This document shows, one piece after another, positions 25,904 to 34,341 of a DNA stretch of 64,000 nucleotides. Source of the DNA: Brevundimonas sp. Leaf363 (lineage in GTDB: Bacteria; Pseudomonadota; Alphaproteobacteria; Caulobacterales; Caulobacteraceae); the NCBI RefSeq assembly GCF_001424025.1, contig NZ_LMPZ01000003.1, positions 124,001-188,000 on the forward strand. Direction: 5' to 3'. The first letter of the stretch is position 1, and each line of letters starts with the position of its first letter. The position numbers were made by a program, and so were the translations under genes. The notes below the pieces were generated by a model. It saw only the letters and a program-made list of their open reading frames with translations, had not been told where the DNA came from and did not search any database.

Positions 25904-26008
25904 GCCCCTCCACCGCAAGCGGTCCCCCTCCCCACTTCATGGGGAGGAAAACGGCATCTCCTCCCCATCCTTGATGGGGAGGTGGCGCGCGAAGCGTGAC
26001 GGAGGGGC
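25904..26008 (+). repeat. palindromic repeat pair (R unit plus L unit) right of the DUF559 gene
   Basis: The R unit (25904-25947) starts GCCCCTCC and has the stems ACCGC-aa-GCGGT and CTCCCCA/TGGGGAG. The L unit (25960-26008) has CTCCCCAT/ATGGGGAG, then CGCGC-gaa-GCGTG, and ends GGAGGGGC. Compared with the copies at 25497 and 57249, the inner stem changes on both arms together (ACCaC/GtGGT to ACCgC/GcGGT), so base pairing is kept. It begins 3 bases after the DUF559 stop. Confidence 0.8.
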
Positions 26009-26031
26009 GCCTCACGCGCTACGTCCAGCCC

Positions 26032-26715
26032 ATGCATCGCCCCTCCCTCTCCGGCTGGACCGTCCTGTTCGATCTGGATGGCACCCTGGTCGAATCCGCG
26101 CCTGATATCGTCGCCACCCTGAACCGGATGCTTGCCGCGCGGGGCATGGCGCCCCTGCCCTATGCGGAGGCGCGCAAGCTGATCGGCGGCGGGGTGCGGC
26201 CGCTGTTGCAGCAGGGCTTCGCCCAGGCCGGCGCGGCCTGGGACGATGACGCCTTCGACGCCCTGTTCGACGAGTTCATCGCCGACTATCTGCCGCACAT
26301 CGCCGATGAGACCCTGCCCTATCCGCATGTGGTCGAGACGCTGGACCGGTTGACGGCGCGTGGCGCCCTGCTGGCCGTGGCCACCAACAAGCGCACCGAC
26401 CTGACTCTGGCGATGATGTCGGCTCTGGATCTCAGGCGGCATTTCGCGGCCATCGTCGGCCCCGACCTGGTGTCGGCCAAGAAGCCGGACGCCGCCCATC
26501 TGATCGAGACGACCCGCATGGCCGGCGGCGATCCGGGGCGCGCGATCATGGTCGGCGACAGCAAGTACGACGTCGGCGCCGCCCGCAACGCCGGTATGCC
26601 CTGCGTCGTCGCCACCTTCGGCTACACCGATATCCCGGCCAAGGACTTGGGCGGCGACGCCCTGATCGACAGCTATGAGCAGCTGGAAGACGCAATCGAC
26701 AAACTGGTCGGCTAA
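26032..26715 (+). CDS. gph: phosphoglycolate phosphatase (HAD family)
   Basis: A 227-residue HAD hydrolase. VLFDLDGTLVESAPDI carries the nucleophile Asp and acid/base Asp. The cap domain holds GGGVRPLLQQGF. AVATNKRTD is motif II, GPDLVSAKKPDAAHL gives the Lys of motif III, and VGDSKYDVGAARNAGM is motif IV. This is the Gph subgroup, which removes 2-phosphoglycolate formed in DNA repair. ATG 26032 was chosen because upstream codons come from the repeat element; GTG 25996 would place the start inside it. Confidence 0.87.
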   Translation: MHRPSLSGWTVLFDLDGTLVESAPDIVATLNRMLAARGMAPLPYAEARKLIGGGVRPLLQQGFAQAGAAWDDDAFDALFDEFIADYLPHIADETLPYPHVVETLDRLTARGALLAVATNKRTDLTLAMMSALDLRRHFAAIVGPDLVSAKKPDAAHLIETTRMAGGDPGRAIMVGDSKYDVGAARNAGMPCVVATFGYTDIPAKDLGGDALIDSYEQLEDAIDKLVG

Positions 26716-26805
26716 CAGAAAATCTGACCGTCATCCGCGCCCGCTTCGGTTGCCGTTTCCCGCCGAAGAGACCAGTTAGGCGGCTCGACGTTCCGGGACC
26801 GACCG

Positions 26806-28092
26806 ATGTTTCGCGCCTTCTTCGCCATCCCCCTGTGGCAACGCACCGCCGCCGGCTTCGCGCTAGGCATCCTGGCCGGCCTGCTGCTGGGCCCGGCTGC
26901 CGAGACCTGGCTTCAACCCATTGGGGACGTCTATCTGAACCTGATCCGCATGGTGGTGGCGCCCCTGGTGCTGTTCACCATCGCCAGCTCCATCGCCAAA
27001 CTGGGCGAAGGAGTCGGCGCCGTGCGCCTGGGCGTGCGCACCATCGTCTGGTTCGCCGTCACCTCGGCGCTGGCGGTGCTGGTCGGCATCGCCTTCGGCC
27101 ACCTGATCAATCCCGGACTTGGCCTCGCCAACCTGCCGCTGGGCGAGGTCAAGGAACGCGTCATCCCCACGCCGCTGGACGTGCTGATCGGCGTGGTCCC
27201 GACCAACCCGTTCGCGGCGCTGAGCGAGGGCAAGGTGCTGCAGATCATCTTCTTTTCGGCCCTGGTCGGCATGGCGCTGGTGGCGCTGGGCGAGCGGGCG
27301 CAGGGCGTGCGGCGGCTGGTGGACGAAGGCGCCGCCATCATCTTCCGCATCACCCGCTGGGTTATCCAGCTGACCCCCTTCGGCGTCTTCGGCCTGATCG
27401 GCTCGGTGGTCGGCGGCTACGGCTGGGAGGCGCTCTTGCCGCTGGGCAAGTTCATCTTCGCCATCTACGCCGCCTGCCTGTTCCACATCCTGATCGTCTA
27501 TTCCGGCCTGCTGAAGCTGCACGGCCTGAAGGTGACCAGCTTCTTCCGCGGCGCCTTCGCGGCCCAGCAAACGGCCTTCGCCACCTCCTCCTCGCTGGGC
27601 ACCCTGCCCATCACCCTGCGCCAGACGGTCGAACGGCTGGGCGTGCCCCAGGCCTACGCCGCCTTCGCCGTGCCCCTGGGCGCCAACGTCAAGATGGACG
27701 GCTGCGGCGCCATCTATCCGGCCATCGCCTCGATCTTCATCGCCCAGTATTTCAGCATCGACCTGACCCTGACCCAATACATCCTGATCGGCCTGACCGC
27801 CGTGCTGGGCTCGCTGGGCACGGCGGGGGTGCCGGGGACCAGCGTCGTCATGCTGACCCTGACCCTGTCGACGGCCGGCCTGCCGCTGGAAGGCATCGGC
27901 TACATCGTCGCCATCGACCGGATCATCGACATGATGCGCACCGCCACCAACGTCACCGGCCAGATGCTGGTCCCGGTGCTGGTGGCCCGCGAAGAAGGCA
28001 TTCTGGACGAGGACATCTATGACGGCCGTGTCGCCTGGCTGCCCGGCGACCCCGACGCCGCGAACACCGAGGTCGGCCCGGCGGGCATCTGA
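26806..28092 (+). CDS. dicarboxylate/amino-acid:cation symporter (DAACS family)
   Basis: A 428-residue inner-membrane transporter of the GltP/DctA type. Signatures are NLIRMVVAPLVLFTIASSI in helix 3, the serine-rich hairpin TSSSLGTLPITL, the KMDGCGAIYPAIASIF variant of the NMDGT loop, the second hairpin GTAGVPGTS, and DRIIDMMRTATNVTG in the last helix. These form the substrate and Na+/H+ sites. The NMDGT motif reads KMDGCG, which may shift cation or substrate preference. Aspartate, glutamate or C4-dicarboxylates are candidates. Confidence 0.88.
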   Translation: MFRAFFAIPLWQRTAAGFALGILAGLLLGPAAETWLQPIGDVYLNLIRMVVAPLVLFTIASSIAKLGEGVGAVRLGVRTIVWFAVTSALAVLVGIAFGHLINPGLGLANLPLGEVKERVIPTPLDVLIGVVPTNPFAALSEGKVLQIIFFSALVGMALVALGERAQGVRRLVDEGAAIIFRITRWVIQLTPFGVFGLIGSVVGGYGWEALLPLGKFIFAIYAACLFHILIVYSGLLKLHGLKVTSFFRGAFAAQQTAFATSSSLGTLPITLRQTVERLGVPQAYAAFAVPLGANVKMDGCGAIYPAIASIFIAQYFSIDLTLTQYILIGLTAVLGSLGTAGVPGTSVVMLTLTLSTAGLPLEGIGYIVAIDRIIDMMRTATNVTGQMLVPVLVAREEGILDEDIYDGRVAWLPGDPDAANTEVGPAGI

Positions 28093-28178
28093 GGCGCCGC
28101 TGCGGCTTGCGCCGACGAGCGAGCCAAGCTATGTCCGCGCCTCCCCGAACCGGGGCGGGCCTCGCGGCCACGGCCGGC

Positions 28179-28253
28179 GGATGCTTAGCTCAGCGGGAGA
28201 GCACCTCGTTCACACCGAGGGGGTCGCAGGTTCAATCCCTGCAGCATCCACCA
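28179..28253 (+). tRNA. tRNA-Val (anticodon CAC)
   Basis: The cloverleaf has acceptor stem GGATGCT/AGCATCC, D-stem GCTC/GAGC, anticodon stem CCTCG/CGAGG with loop TTCACAC (anticodon CAC, reads GTG), T-arm GCAGG-TTCAATC-CCTGC, discriminator A and an encoded CCA at 28251-28253. A short hairpin CCCCG-AAC-CGGGG (28143-28155) stands between the symporter gene and the tRNA. Confidence 0.97.
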
Positions 28254-28275
28254 TCGCCTTCCTTCCACCCTTCCG

Positions 28276-29403
28276 TCAGCCCGCTGCGATCAGAGCCGCG
28301 GCGCGCGTCGCATCCAGGCCCCAGCCGAGGTCGCGCGACAGGCGGAAGACGCTACTTGAGCCGATGACGGCGTCGGCCGCCGTTCGAACAGCCGGATGAT
28401 CGCGATCCAGTGCAGTCAGCCCCATCACGCGCGACAACTCGCCCAGATAGCCCTCGGGCGAGGCAGATAGCCGCGCATCCGCCGGGGCCAGCCCACCGAT
28501 CAGGCCTGCCGCCTGACCGAACCGACTTCCGGTGCTGATGATCTGGCCGCAGCGCGCCAGAGCCAACATCTCGACCATCGCGGCCTGGACGGACGGGAGG
28601 TCCGTCAGAAAGGGGGCCAGTGATCGGGCGCGGTCGCTGAACAGCGCTGCCGCATCGGGGTCTTCGCTGCACACCAGCAACTCTGCCCCGGTCCCGGCCT
28701 GTCGCGTCGCCTCCGCTGCATAGGCGTCGGCCGGTGCGCAGCGGGCGAAGAAGTGTTCGATCCACTCGGCCAGCTCGGGCGGCGCGCTGCCTGTCTGTTG
28801 CAGCTCGGCGCCGAGCCCGGCCAGCCGGCCCACGATGTCGCCGCGTCGGAAATGCACGCCGACCATGCTGGACAGATCCACCTCTGCCGCGATCTGCTTC
28901 ACGCGGCGGCGCACCACCCGATTGGGCGTCAACTCGGCGAGCAGCGCACAGGCCTCGCGCCCGGCGTCATCCGGCCGCTCGCCCTCCAGGAGCAGCGGAT
29001 CACAGACGGTGTAATAGGCGTGATCTTCGGCGCCGAAGACATCCTGCGCCGGCCAACCCCGCAGGCCGTTGCGCTTCCAGTCCGGCCGCTTGTCGATCCG
29101 CGTCAGGCCCCGGACGGGCTTGGGGTCGCCGTCGACGAAGACGACGCCCGCATCCCGACGGTAGATGTCGAAAAGGTCGAACAGCCGCCCCGCCTGATAC
29201 CCACGCCCGAAATGCTCGACGTCGCCTCCGGGCGTGCCGGACCAGTAGACGATGGTCTGAGCCCCGAGACGCCGGGCCACGCGCCACGTCCACGCCAGAT
29301 TCAGGATTCGCGAACCCAGTCCGTCGGTCCGATAGGCGACCAGATAGGGCCGCCTCGCGCCGGTTGCTGGGCCGGCGGCAGCGTCGGCGCGCGGCACGGT
29401 CAT
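28276..29403 (-). CDS. fucosyltransferase-like protein (HxRRGD motif)
   Basis: A 375-residue protein with TDGLGSRILNLAWTWRVARRLG at residues 27-48, a glycine-rich acceptor-side loop. Near residue 190 it has VGVHFRRGD, the HxRRGD motif that binds GDP-fucose in NodZ, FUT8 and O-fucosyltransferases. Late TGSRFGQAAGL resembles the third conserved block (S/T-x-SxF). No signal peptide or membrane span is visible. It probably adds fucose or a related sugar to a surface glycan, but no nucleotide-sugar genes are near it. It starts ATG 29403. Confidence 0.65.
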   Translation of the reverse strand: MTVPRADAAAGPATGARRPYLVAYRTDGLGSRILNLAWTWRVARRLGAQTIVYWSGTPGGDVEHFGRGYQAGRLFDLFDIYRRDAGVVFVDGDPKPVRGLTRIDKRPDWKRNGLRGWPAQDVFGAEDHAYYTVCDPLLLEGERPDDAGREACALLAELTPNRVVRRRVKQIAAEVDLSSMVGVHFRRGDIVGRLAGLGAELQQTGSAPPELAEWIEHFFARCAPADAYAAEATRQAGTGAELLVCSEDPDAAALFSDRARSLAPFLTDLPSVQAAMVEMLALARCGQIISTGSRFGQAAGLIGGLAPADARLSASPEGYLGELSRVMGLTALDRDHPAVRTAADAVIGSSSVFRLSRDLGWGLDATRAAALIAAG

Positions 29404-29465
29404 GCGGTGATCCTAGAACCCGTTCGCGATGTCCATCACCCCGCCGTCGCTTATGGTCAAGGTTG

Positions 29466-30992
29466 CTACCGCAGTCCCGCCGTCTTCAAGCGATCGAGCA
29501 GTGCATCAATGAGGTCCAGACGCGCCACGCCGGGAACCGGCTCCACCGCCACGCCGTCGTTATGGAACACCAGCGCCTGTTCCTCGCCCGCGCCGAAAGC
29601 CGGCCAGGTCGGCTGCTGATCAACGGCGGGAACGCCTGTCCTCGCGAAGGTCGCCCAATAGTCGCTGGTCACTTGGGCGACCGCCTCGTCCCGCGCGGTG
29701 GTCGGCCAGGGCGAGGTCTTCAGGGTGTCGAAGACGTACTGCCGCTCCTGCGCATGCCAGGCGCCGCGGTGCGGCTGAGGCATGGCGTCGGGCCAGGCGT
29801 CGAAGCTGTAGAGCCAGGTCGGATTGCCCGCCGCCGCGTGGGCCCGCGCCAGCCAGCGGGCCGGGCCGTTGAACATGACGTCGCTGATGAACCGGCCTTG
29901 GAAATCGTCCTCGTCGTCATAGGCCGCGACCAGCGCCGCGCGTTCAGCCGGCGCCAGGGCCTGCGCCATCGGATTGGTGTCGGCGCGCGCCCAGGGAAAC
30001 TCGTTGCTGTTGGTCCCGACAATCAGCGGCACGGGCGCCTGCAGGCCCCGCGCGAAGCCATCCTCGATCGAGGTCGGCACGACCCGGCCGTCCGCGATCA
30101 CCAGATCCCCGCCGCCGAAATTGGGCGCGGGCTCCAGCAACGCCTCACCGGGAATGGCGCGCAGGGCTTCGGCCGAGCCGTCGGCCGGTACGCCCTTCAG
30201 CGCGGCGAAGGCGGCGCCCCTTTCGGCCAGCGGCGGGCCTGACGGCGTCGCGACGTCCAGACGGCTGGTCGGGCCCTGCGGCACGCCGGACTGGATGATC
30301 GCCTTGGTGAACAGTCCGCGAGCATCCGGCGCCAGCATCAACTGGCTGATCGCCACCCCGCCGGCGGACTCGCCGAAGATCGTCACGTCGCCCGCGTCGC
30401 CGCCGAACCGGTCGATGTTGGCGTGCACCCATTTCATGGCGGCGATCATGTCCATGACGCCGTAGTTTCCGGCTGGCTCATCCGCCGGACGATCGGCCGC
30501 CAGAGCCGGATGGTCGAAGAAGCCGAGGCGGCCGAGGCGATAGTTGATCGTCACCACCACCACGCCGCGACGGGCCAGGCTTGACCCGTCGTACAGGTCC
30601 GCTGTCCCTGATCCGTTCACATAGCCGCCGCCGTGCACCCAGAACATCACCGGCAGGGGTTCGCGGGCTCCCGACGGCGCCCAGACGTTCAGCGTCAGAC
30701 AGTCCTCGCTCATCGGTCCAGGCCCGACGGCGTTGTCGCCGTTCGCCGGCGGCTGGATGCAGATGGCCCCGACATGGTCGGCCGCGCGCGTCTCGGTCCA
30801 CGGCTGGACCGGCTGGGGCGGGCGCCAGCGCAGCGGCCCGACCGGCGGGGCCGCGTAAGGGATGCCCTTGAAGGCGGCGACGCCCCCGTCCTGCACGCCC
30901 TGCACCGCGCCCTGCTGGGTCGGCACTGTCGGCCGGTCGTCGGCGGGAATGATGGAAAGGGCCAAGGCGGTCACGACGGCGAGAATGCTCAT
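29466..30992 (-). CDS. type-B carboxylesterase, exported
   Basis: A 508-residue alpha/beta hydrolase. Residues 1-16 form a short hydrophobic leader, so export is likely. FKGIPYAAPPVGPLRWRPP and EDCLTLNVWAP are carboxylesterase type-B signatures. HGGGYVNGSG is the oxyanion hole, and GESAGG (Ser about 209) the nucleophile elbow. The natural substrate is unknown; members cleave esters of many small molecules. It is read toward the fucosyltransferase-like gene with a 62-base gap. Confidence 0.87.
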   Translation of the reverse strand: MSILAVVTALALSIIPADDRPTVPTQQGAVQGVQDGGVAAFKGIPYAAPPVGPLRWRPPQPVQPWTETRAADHVGAICIQPPANGDNAVGPGPMSEDCLTLNVWAPSGAREPLPVMFWVHGGGYVNGSGTADLYDGSSLARRGVVVVTINYRLGRLGFFDHPALAADRPADEPAGNYGVMDMIAAMKWVHANIDRFGGDAGDVTIFGESAGGVAISQLMLAPDARGLFTKAIIQSGVPQGPTSRLDVATPSGPPLAERGAAFAALKGVPADGSAEALRAIPGEALLEPAPNFGGGDLVIADGRVVPTSIEDGFARGLQAPVPLIVGTNSNEFPWARADTNPMAQALAPAERAALVAAYDDEDDFQGRFISDVMFNGPARWLARAHAAAGNPTWLYSFDAWPDAMPQPHRGAWHAQERQYVFDTLKTSPWPTTARDEAVAQVTSDYWATFARTGVPAVDQQPTWPAFGAGEEQALVFHNDGVAVEPVPGVARLDLIDALLDRLKTAGLR

Positions 30993-31040
30993 CTGGACAC
31001 CTTAGCCAACCTGCGGCGTGGCGCCAGTCGTGTCCGCTGG

Positions 31041-31065
31041 CGAACCAAACGCCGTGTTGAGCGTT
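31041..31065 (+). promoter_or_regulatory. possible EcfG (general stress sigma) promoter
   Basis: CGAAC-N16-CGTT (31041-31045 and 31062-31065) matches the alphaproteobacterial EcfG consensus GGAAC-N16/17-CGTT at all but the first base. It lies 27 bases before the TTG start of an HWE histidine kinase gene. Kinases of this class commonly act in the PhyR-NepR-EcfG stress response, which makes the match more interesting than chance alone. Confidence 0.4.
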
Positions 31066-31091
31066 CGCATGCCGTTGGGCGGGGATAGTGC

Positions 31092-32621
31092 TTGCGAGAA
31101 CTGTTGAAATCAGGGGGCTTCGCGGCCGAGCTGGCGACCGCGTTCGATGCGTCTCCGAACCCCTACGTCCTTGTGACGCCCGACTTGCGCATTGCGGGAA
31201 TGAACCAGGCTTACCTGGACATCACCCACACGCGTCGCGACGCCATCATGGGCCAGCCCCTGTTCGGCGCCTTCACCGCCGGACCCAGTGACACCGCGCC
31301 CGAGAATGTCCGCCAGGTCCGCGATTCGCTCGAACGGGCCCGCGATACGCGACAGCGCGACCACCTGGCGCTGGTTCGCTTCGCCATCGAGGTCGAAACG
31401 CCCGACGGGCCGGTGTTCGAAGAGCGATACTGGAGCGCTACGCACACCCCGATTATCGACGCCAACGGCGAGGTCATCTTCGTCCTGCAGCACACGACGG
31501 ACATTACGGAGCTGGAGCACCTGCGACGCAATGCGGCGCGCGAGACGTCGGACGTCAGTGAACTGGACGCCATCCTCTCCGGGGCCATCATCCAGCGCGC
31601 CGATCAGGTCCAGGCCGACAACCGGCGGCTGGAGGGCGAGCGTAATCGCCTGGTCGACCTGTTCATGCAGACCCCCGGCTTCGCAGCGGTGCTCAGCGGG
31701 CCCGATCACGTCTTCCAGATGGCCAACCAGTCCTATCTGCGCCTGATCGGCCGCTCGGACATCATCGGCAAGACCATTCGCGACGCCATGCCGGACATCG
31801 CAGGGCAAGGCTTCTACGAACTGCTCGATTCGGTGCTCGAGACGGGGGAGCCCTACGAGGGCCGCAGCCAGCGGCTGGAACTGCAGCGCACGGCCGACGG
31901 GCCAATGGAAACCACCTACCTGAACTTCATCTACCAGCCGATCCGCAACGACGCCGGCCAGGTCGCGGGCATTTTCGTCCAGGGCAACAACGTCACCGAC
32001 GCGGTCATGGCCGCCGAGCGCCAGAAGCTGATGATCGACGAGCTGAACCATCGGGTGAAGAACACCCTGGCCACCGTCCAGTCGATCGCCATGCAGACCG
32101 CGCGCTCGCACGACGATCCTCAGACCTTCGCCCGCAGCTTCCAGGCGCGGCTGATGTCGCTGTCCCATACCCACAACCTACTGACCAACAGTCACTGGGA
32201 AGGCGCCGATCTGCATGAGGTGCTGGACCACGAAACCGCCGCGCATGGCGGTGGCCGCATCTCGTTGAACGGCCCGGTCGTCGGCCTGTCGCCGGCTGTC
32301 GCCTTGTCCCTCGGGATGATTTTCCACGAACTGGCGACGAATGCGGCGAAGTACGGCGCGCTGTCGTCGGGCGACGGCCGCGTCTTCGTGGACTGGTCCG
32401 TATCGGACCAGAGAGATCGCAAGCTGCACATCAGCTGGCGCGAGACCGGCGGACCGCCGATCGAGACCCCGCCGTCGCGTCGCGGATTCGGCAGTCGGCT
32501 GATTGAAAGGAATGTGCGCCACGATCTGGCGGGAACGATCACTCTGGACTACGAGCGTGATGGGCTGACGGCGGAAATCATCGTTTCACTGGATCGGGAA
32601 GCCGAAAGGGCGAGTTCATGA
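31092..32621 (+). CDS. HWE-family sensor histidine kinase with two PAS domains
   Basis: A 509-residue soluble kinase. PAS 1 covers about residues 12-140 (PNPYVLVTPDLRIAGMNQAY). A helical linker follows, then PAS 2 at about 185-310. The HWE/HisKA_2 dimerisation domain has DELNHRVKNTLATVQSIA (phospho-His about 318), and the ATPase domain has HELATNAAKYGALS, WRETGGP and GFGSRLIE. No transmembrane span is present, so it senses a cytoplasmic or redox/light cue. The start is TTG 31092 with a GGGGA ribosome site; no better start was found. It overlaps the response-regulator gene by 4 bases. Confidence 0.88.
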   Translation: MRELLKSGGFAAELATAFDASPNPYVLVTPDLRIAGMNQAYLDITHTRRDAIMGQPLFGAFTAGPSDTAPENVRQVRDSLERARDTRQRDHLALVRFAIEVETPDGPVFEERYWSATHTPIIDANGEVIFVLQHTTDITELEHLRRNAARETSDVSELDAILSGAIIQRADQVQADNRRLEGERNRLVDLFMQTPGFAAVLSGPDHVFQMANQSYLRLIGRSDIIGKTIRDAMPDIAGQGFYELLDSVLETGEPYEGRSQRLELQRTADGPMETTYLNFIYQPIRNDAGQVAGIFVQGNNVTDAVMAAERQKLMIDELNHRVKNTLATVQSIAMQTARSHDDPQTFARSFQARLMSLSHTHNLLTNSHWEGADLHEVLDHETAAHGGGRISLNGPVVGLSPAVALSLGMIFHELATNAAKYGALSSGDGRVFVDWSVSDQRDRKLHISWRETGGPPIETPPSRRGFGSRLIERNVRHDLAGTITLDYERDGLTAEIIVSLDREAERASS

Positions 32622-32989
32622 GCAGCACATCGCTTGAAGGGCGCCGCATTCTGGTCGTCGAGGACGAGAGCCTCGTCGCCATGCTCCTGGAGACCATCCT
32701 GGAAGACATGGGGTGCACGCCCGTCGGCCCCATCTCAAACATCGATGAGGCCCTGAGCACCCTGGCGGGCGGGGTCGAGATCGACGCCGCCCTGCTGGAC
32801 GTCAACGTCGCCGGCCAGCAGGTGTTTCCGGTGGCCGCCGCGTTGAAGGCGCGGGGCGTGCCGTTCGTCTTCTCCACCGGCTACGGAGAAGGCGGGCTGC
32901 CCGACGAGTGGCGTGGCCAGACGACGATCCAGAAGCCCTTCACCGAGGCGACGATCCAGGACGCGCTGGCGAAAATCCTCTCGGCCTAA
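32618..32989 (+). CDS. single-domain response regulator
   Basis: A 123-residue receiver-only protein. RILVVEDESLV supplies the acidic pocket (ED), ALLDVNV the phospho-acceptor Asp (about 62), FSTGYG the Thr/Ser switch and TTIQKPFTEA the conserved Lys. There is no output domain, so it likely relays phosphate from, or competes with, the kinase encoded just upstream (ATGA overlap). Such HWE-kinase plus receiver pairs are common near stress-response genes in this class. Confidence 0.88.
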   Translation: MSSTSLEGRRILVVEDESLVAMLLETILEDMGCTPVGPISNIDEALSTLAGGVEIDAALLDVNVAGQQVFPVAAALKARGVPFVFSTGYGEGGLPDEWRGQTTIQKPFTEATIQDALAKILSA

Positions 32990-33096
32990 CCCGCCAGCGT
33001 CCAGATCAGCAGTCCCGCTTGCGCCACGAGCGCAAGCGCCATCAGGCAAATCAAGGCGTAGGACGTCACTCGGCGTTGTCGCTTGAATCGAGGCAT
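32986..33096 (-). CDS. possible 36-residue membrane mini-protein
   Basis: A 37-codon reading encodes a strongly basic start (MPRFKRQRR), then one hydrophobic segment (YALICLMALALVAQAGLLIWTL) and a stop inside the end of the response-regulator gene. The positive-inside pattern is that of small membrane proteins. No clear ribosome site precedes the ATG, so it stays tentative. Confidence 0.3.
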   Translation of the reverse strand: MPRFKRQRRVTSYALICLMALALVAQAGLLIWTLAG

Positions 33097-33132
33097 GGCC
33101 GAAGCCTACGCCAACCGACCAGAATTGCTACG

Positions 33133-34341
33133 TCAGGTTGTATTGCCGGCGAGGTAGCGGCGGCTCAGGAGCGGCGCGCCGAGCCAATAGCAAAGCTCTG
33201 CCGGCCGCCCGATGTCCCATACCGCCAGGTCCGCGCGCATCCCGGCGGCCACCACGCCCCGGTCGGTCAGCCCCAGAGCCTTGGCGGCGATCCGCGTCGC
33301 CCCCGCCAGCGCCTCCTCCGGCGTCAGCCGAAACTGCACGCAGGCCAGATTCAGCGCAGCCGTCATCGACGCGACCGGCGACGTGCCCGGATTGCAGTCC
33401 GTCGCGACCGCCATCGCCACGCCATGCTTGCGCAGCAGGTCGACGGGGGGCGGCGTGGTCTCGTGCAGCATCAGATAAGCGCCGGGCAGCAGCACAGCGA
33501 CGACGCCGGCCTTCGCCATCGCCGCGATGCCGACCTCGGACGCATGCTCGACATGGTCGGCCGACAGCGCTCCATAATGCGCCGCCAGCTCTGCTCCGCC
33601 GCCGTCCGACAGTTGGTCGGCGTGCAGCTTGACCGGCAGCCCCAACGCCCCGGCCTTCTCAAACAGCCGCACAACCTCCTCGCCCGAGAAGGCGATGGGC
33701 TCGCAATAGGCGTCGACCGCATCGACCAGCCCTTCGGCATGCGCAACCGGCAGGATGTCGTCGATGGCCAGATCGACATAGGCGGCGCGATCGGCCTTAT
33801 GCTCCGGCGGTACGGCGTGCAGACCCAAATAACTGGTCCGCACCTCGACGCCCGCCTCACGGCCGATGCGGCGAGCGACGCGCAGCATCTTCAACTCGCT
33901 GTCGCGATCCAGGCCATAGCCGGACTTGATCTCCACCGTCGTGACGCCCGTCGCCGTCAGCCCCGCCAGCCGCCGTGTCGCCGAGGCGTAGAGCGCCTCC
34001 TCCGACGCCGCCCGCGTCGCCGCGACCGAGGAGACGATGCCGCCGCCCGCCCGCGCGATCTCCTCATAGGTCGCGCCGCCCAGACGCTGTTCGAACTCCC
34101 CCGATCGGTCGCCGCCGAAGACCAGATGGGTGTGGCAGTCGATCAGCCCCGGCGTGATCCAGCGCCCGTCCAGCCGGTCCACCGCCGCCCCTTCGACGGC
34201 CGGCGCCTCCGCGCGCGGACCGACCCATACGATCCGGCCATCAGCGATCACGACAGCGGCGTCCTCGACGGCGCCATAGGCCGCGCCGCCCTCTGCCATC
34301 GTCGCCACGTGGCAGTCGACCAGAATCCGGTCCGCCTTCAT
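33133..34341 (-). CDS. hutI: imidazolonepropionase
   Basis: A 402-residue amidohydrolase, third enzyme of histidine breakdown: it opens 4-imidazolone-5-propionate to N-formimino-L-glutamate. [17 protein letters not shown] has the HxH metal pair, [10 protein letters not shown] and KLHADQLSD the further metal/substrate residues, and ATDCNPGTS the catalytic Asp. It begins inside the hutC stop (ATGA). It is the last gene of the leftward hutF-hutC-hutI operon. Confidence 0.93.
   Translation of the reverse strand: MKADRILVDCHVATMAEGGAAYGAVEDAAVVIADGRIVWVGPRAEAPAVEGAAVDRLDGRWITPGLIDCHTHLVFGGDRSGEFEQRLGGATYEEIARAGGGIVSSVAATRAASEEALYASATRRLAGLTATGVTTVEIKSGYGLDRDSELKMLRVARRIGREAGVEVRTSYLGLHAVPPEHKADRAAYVDLAIDDILPVAHAEGLVDAVDAYCEPIAFSGEEVVRLFEKAGALGLPVKLHADQLSDGGGAELAAHYGALSADHVEHASEVGIAAMAKAGVVAVLLPGAYLMLHETTPPPVDLLRKHGVAMAVATDCNPGTSPVASMTAALNLACVQFRLTPEEALAGATRIAAKALGLTDRGVVAAGMRADLAVWDIGRPAELCYWLGAPLLSRRYLAGNTT

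Noticed and set aside
28019-28399. A 126-codon plus-strand frame spanning tRNA-Val
   Set aside because: It would read through a clear tRNA and has no protein features.
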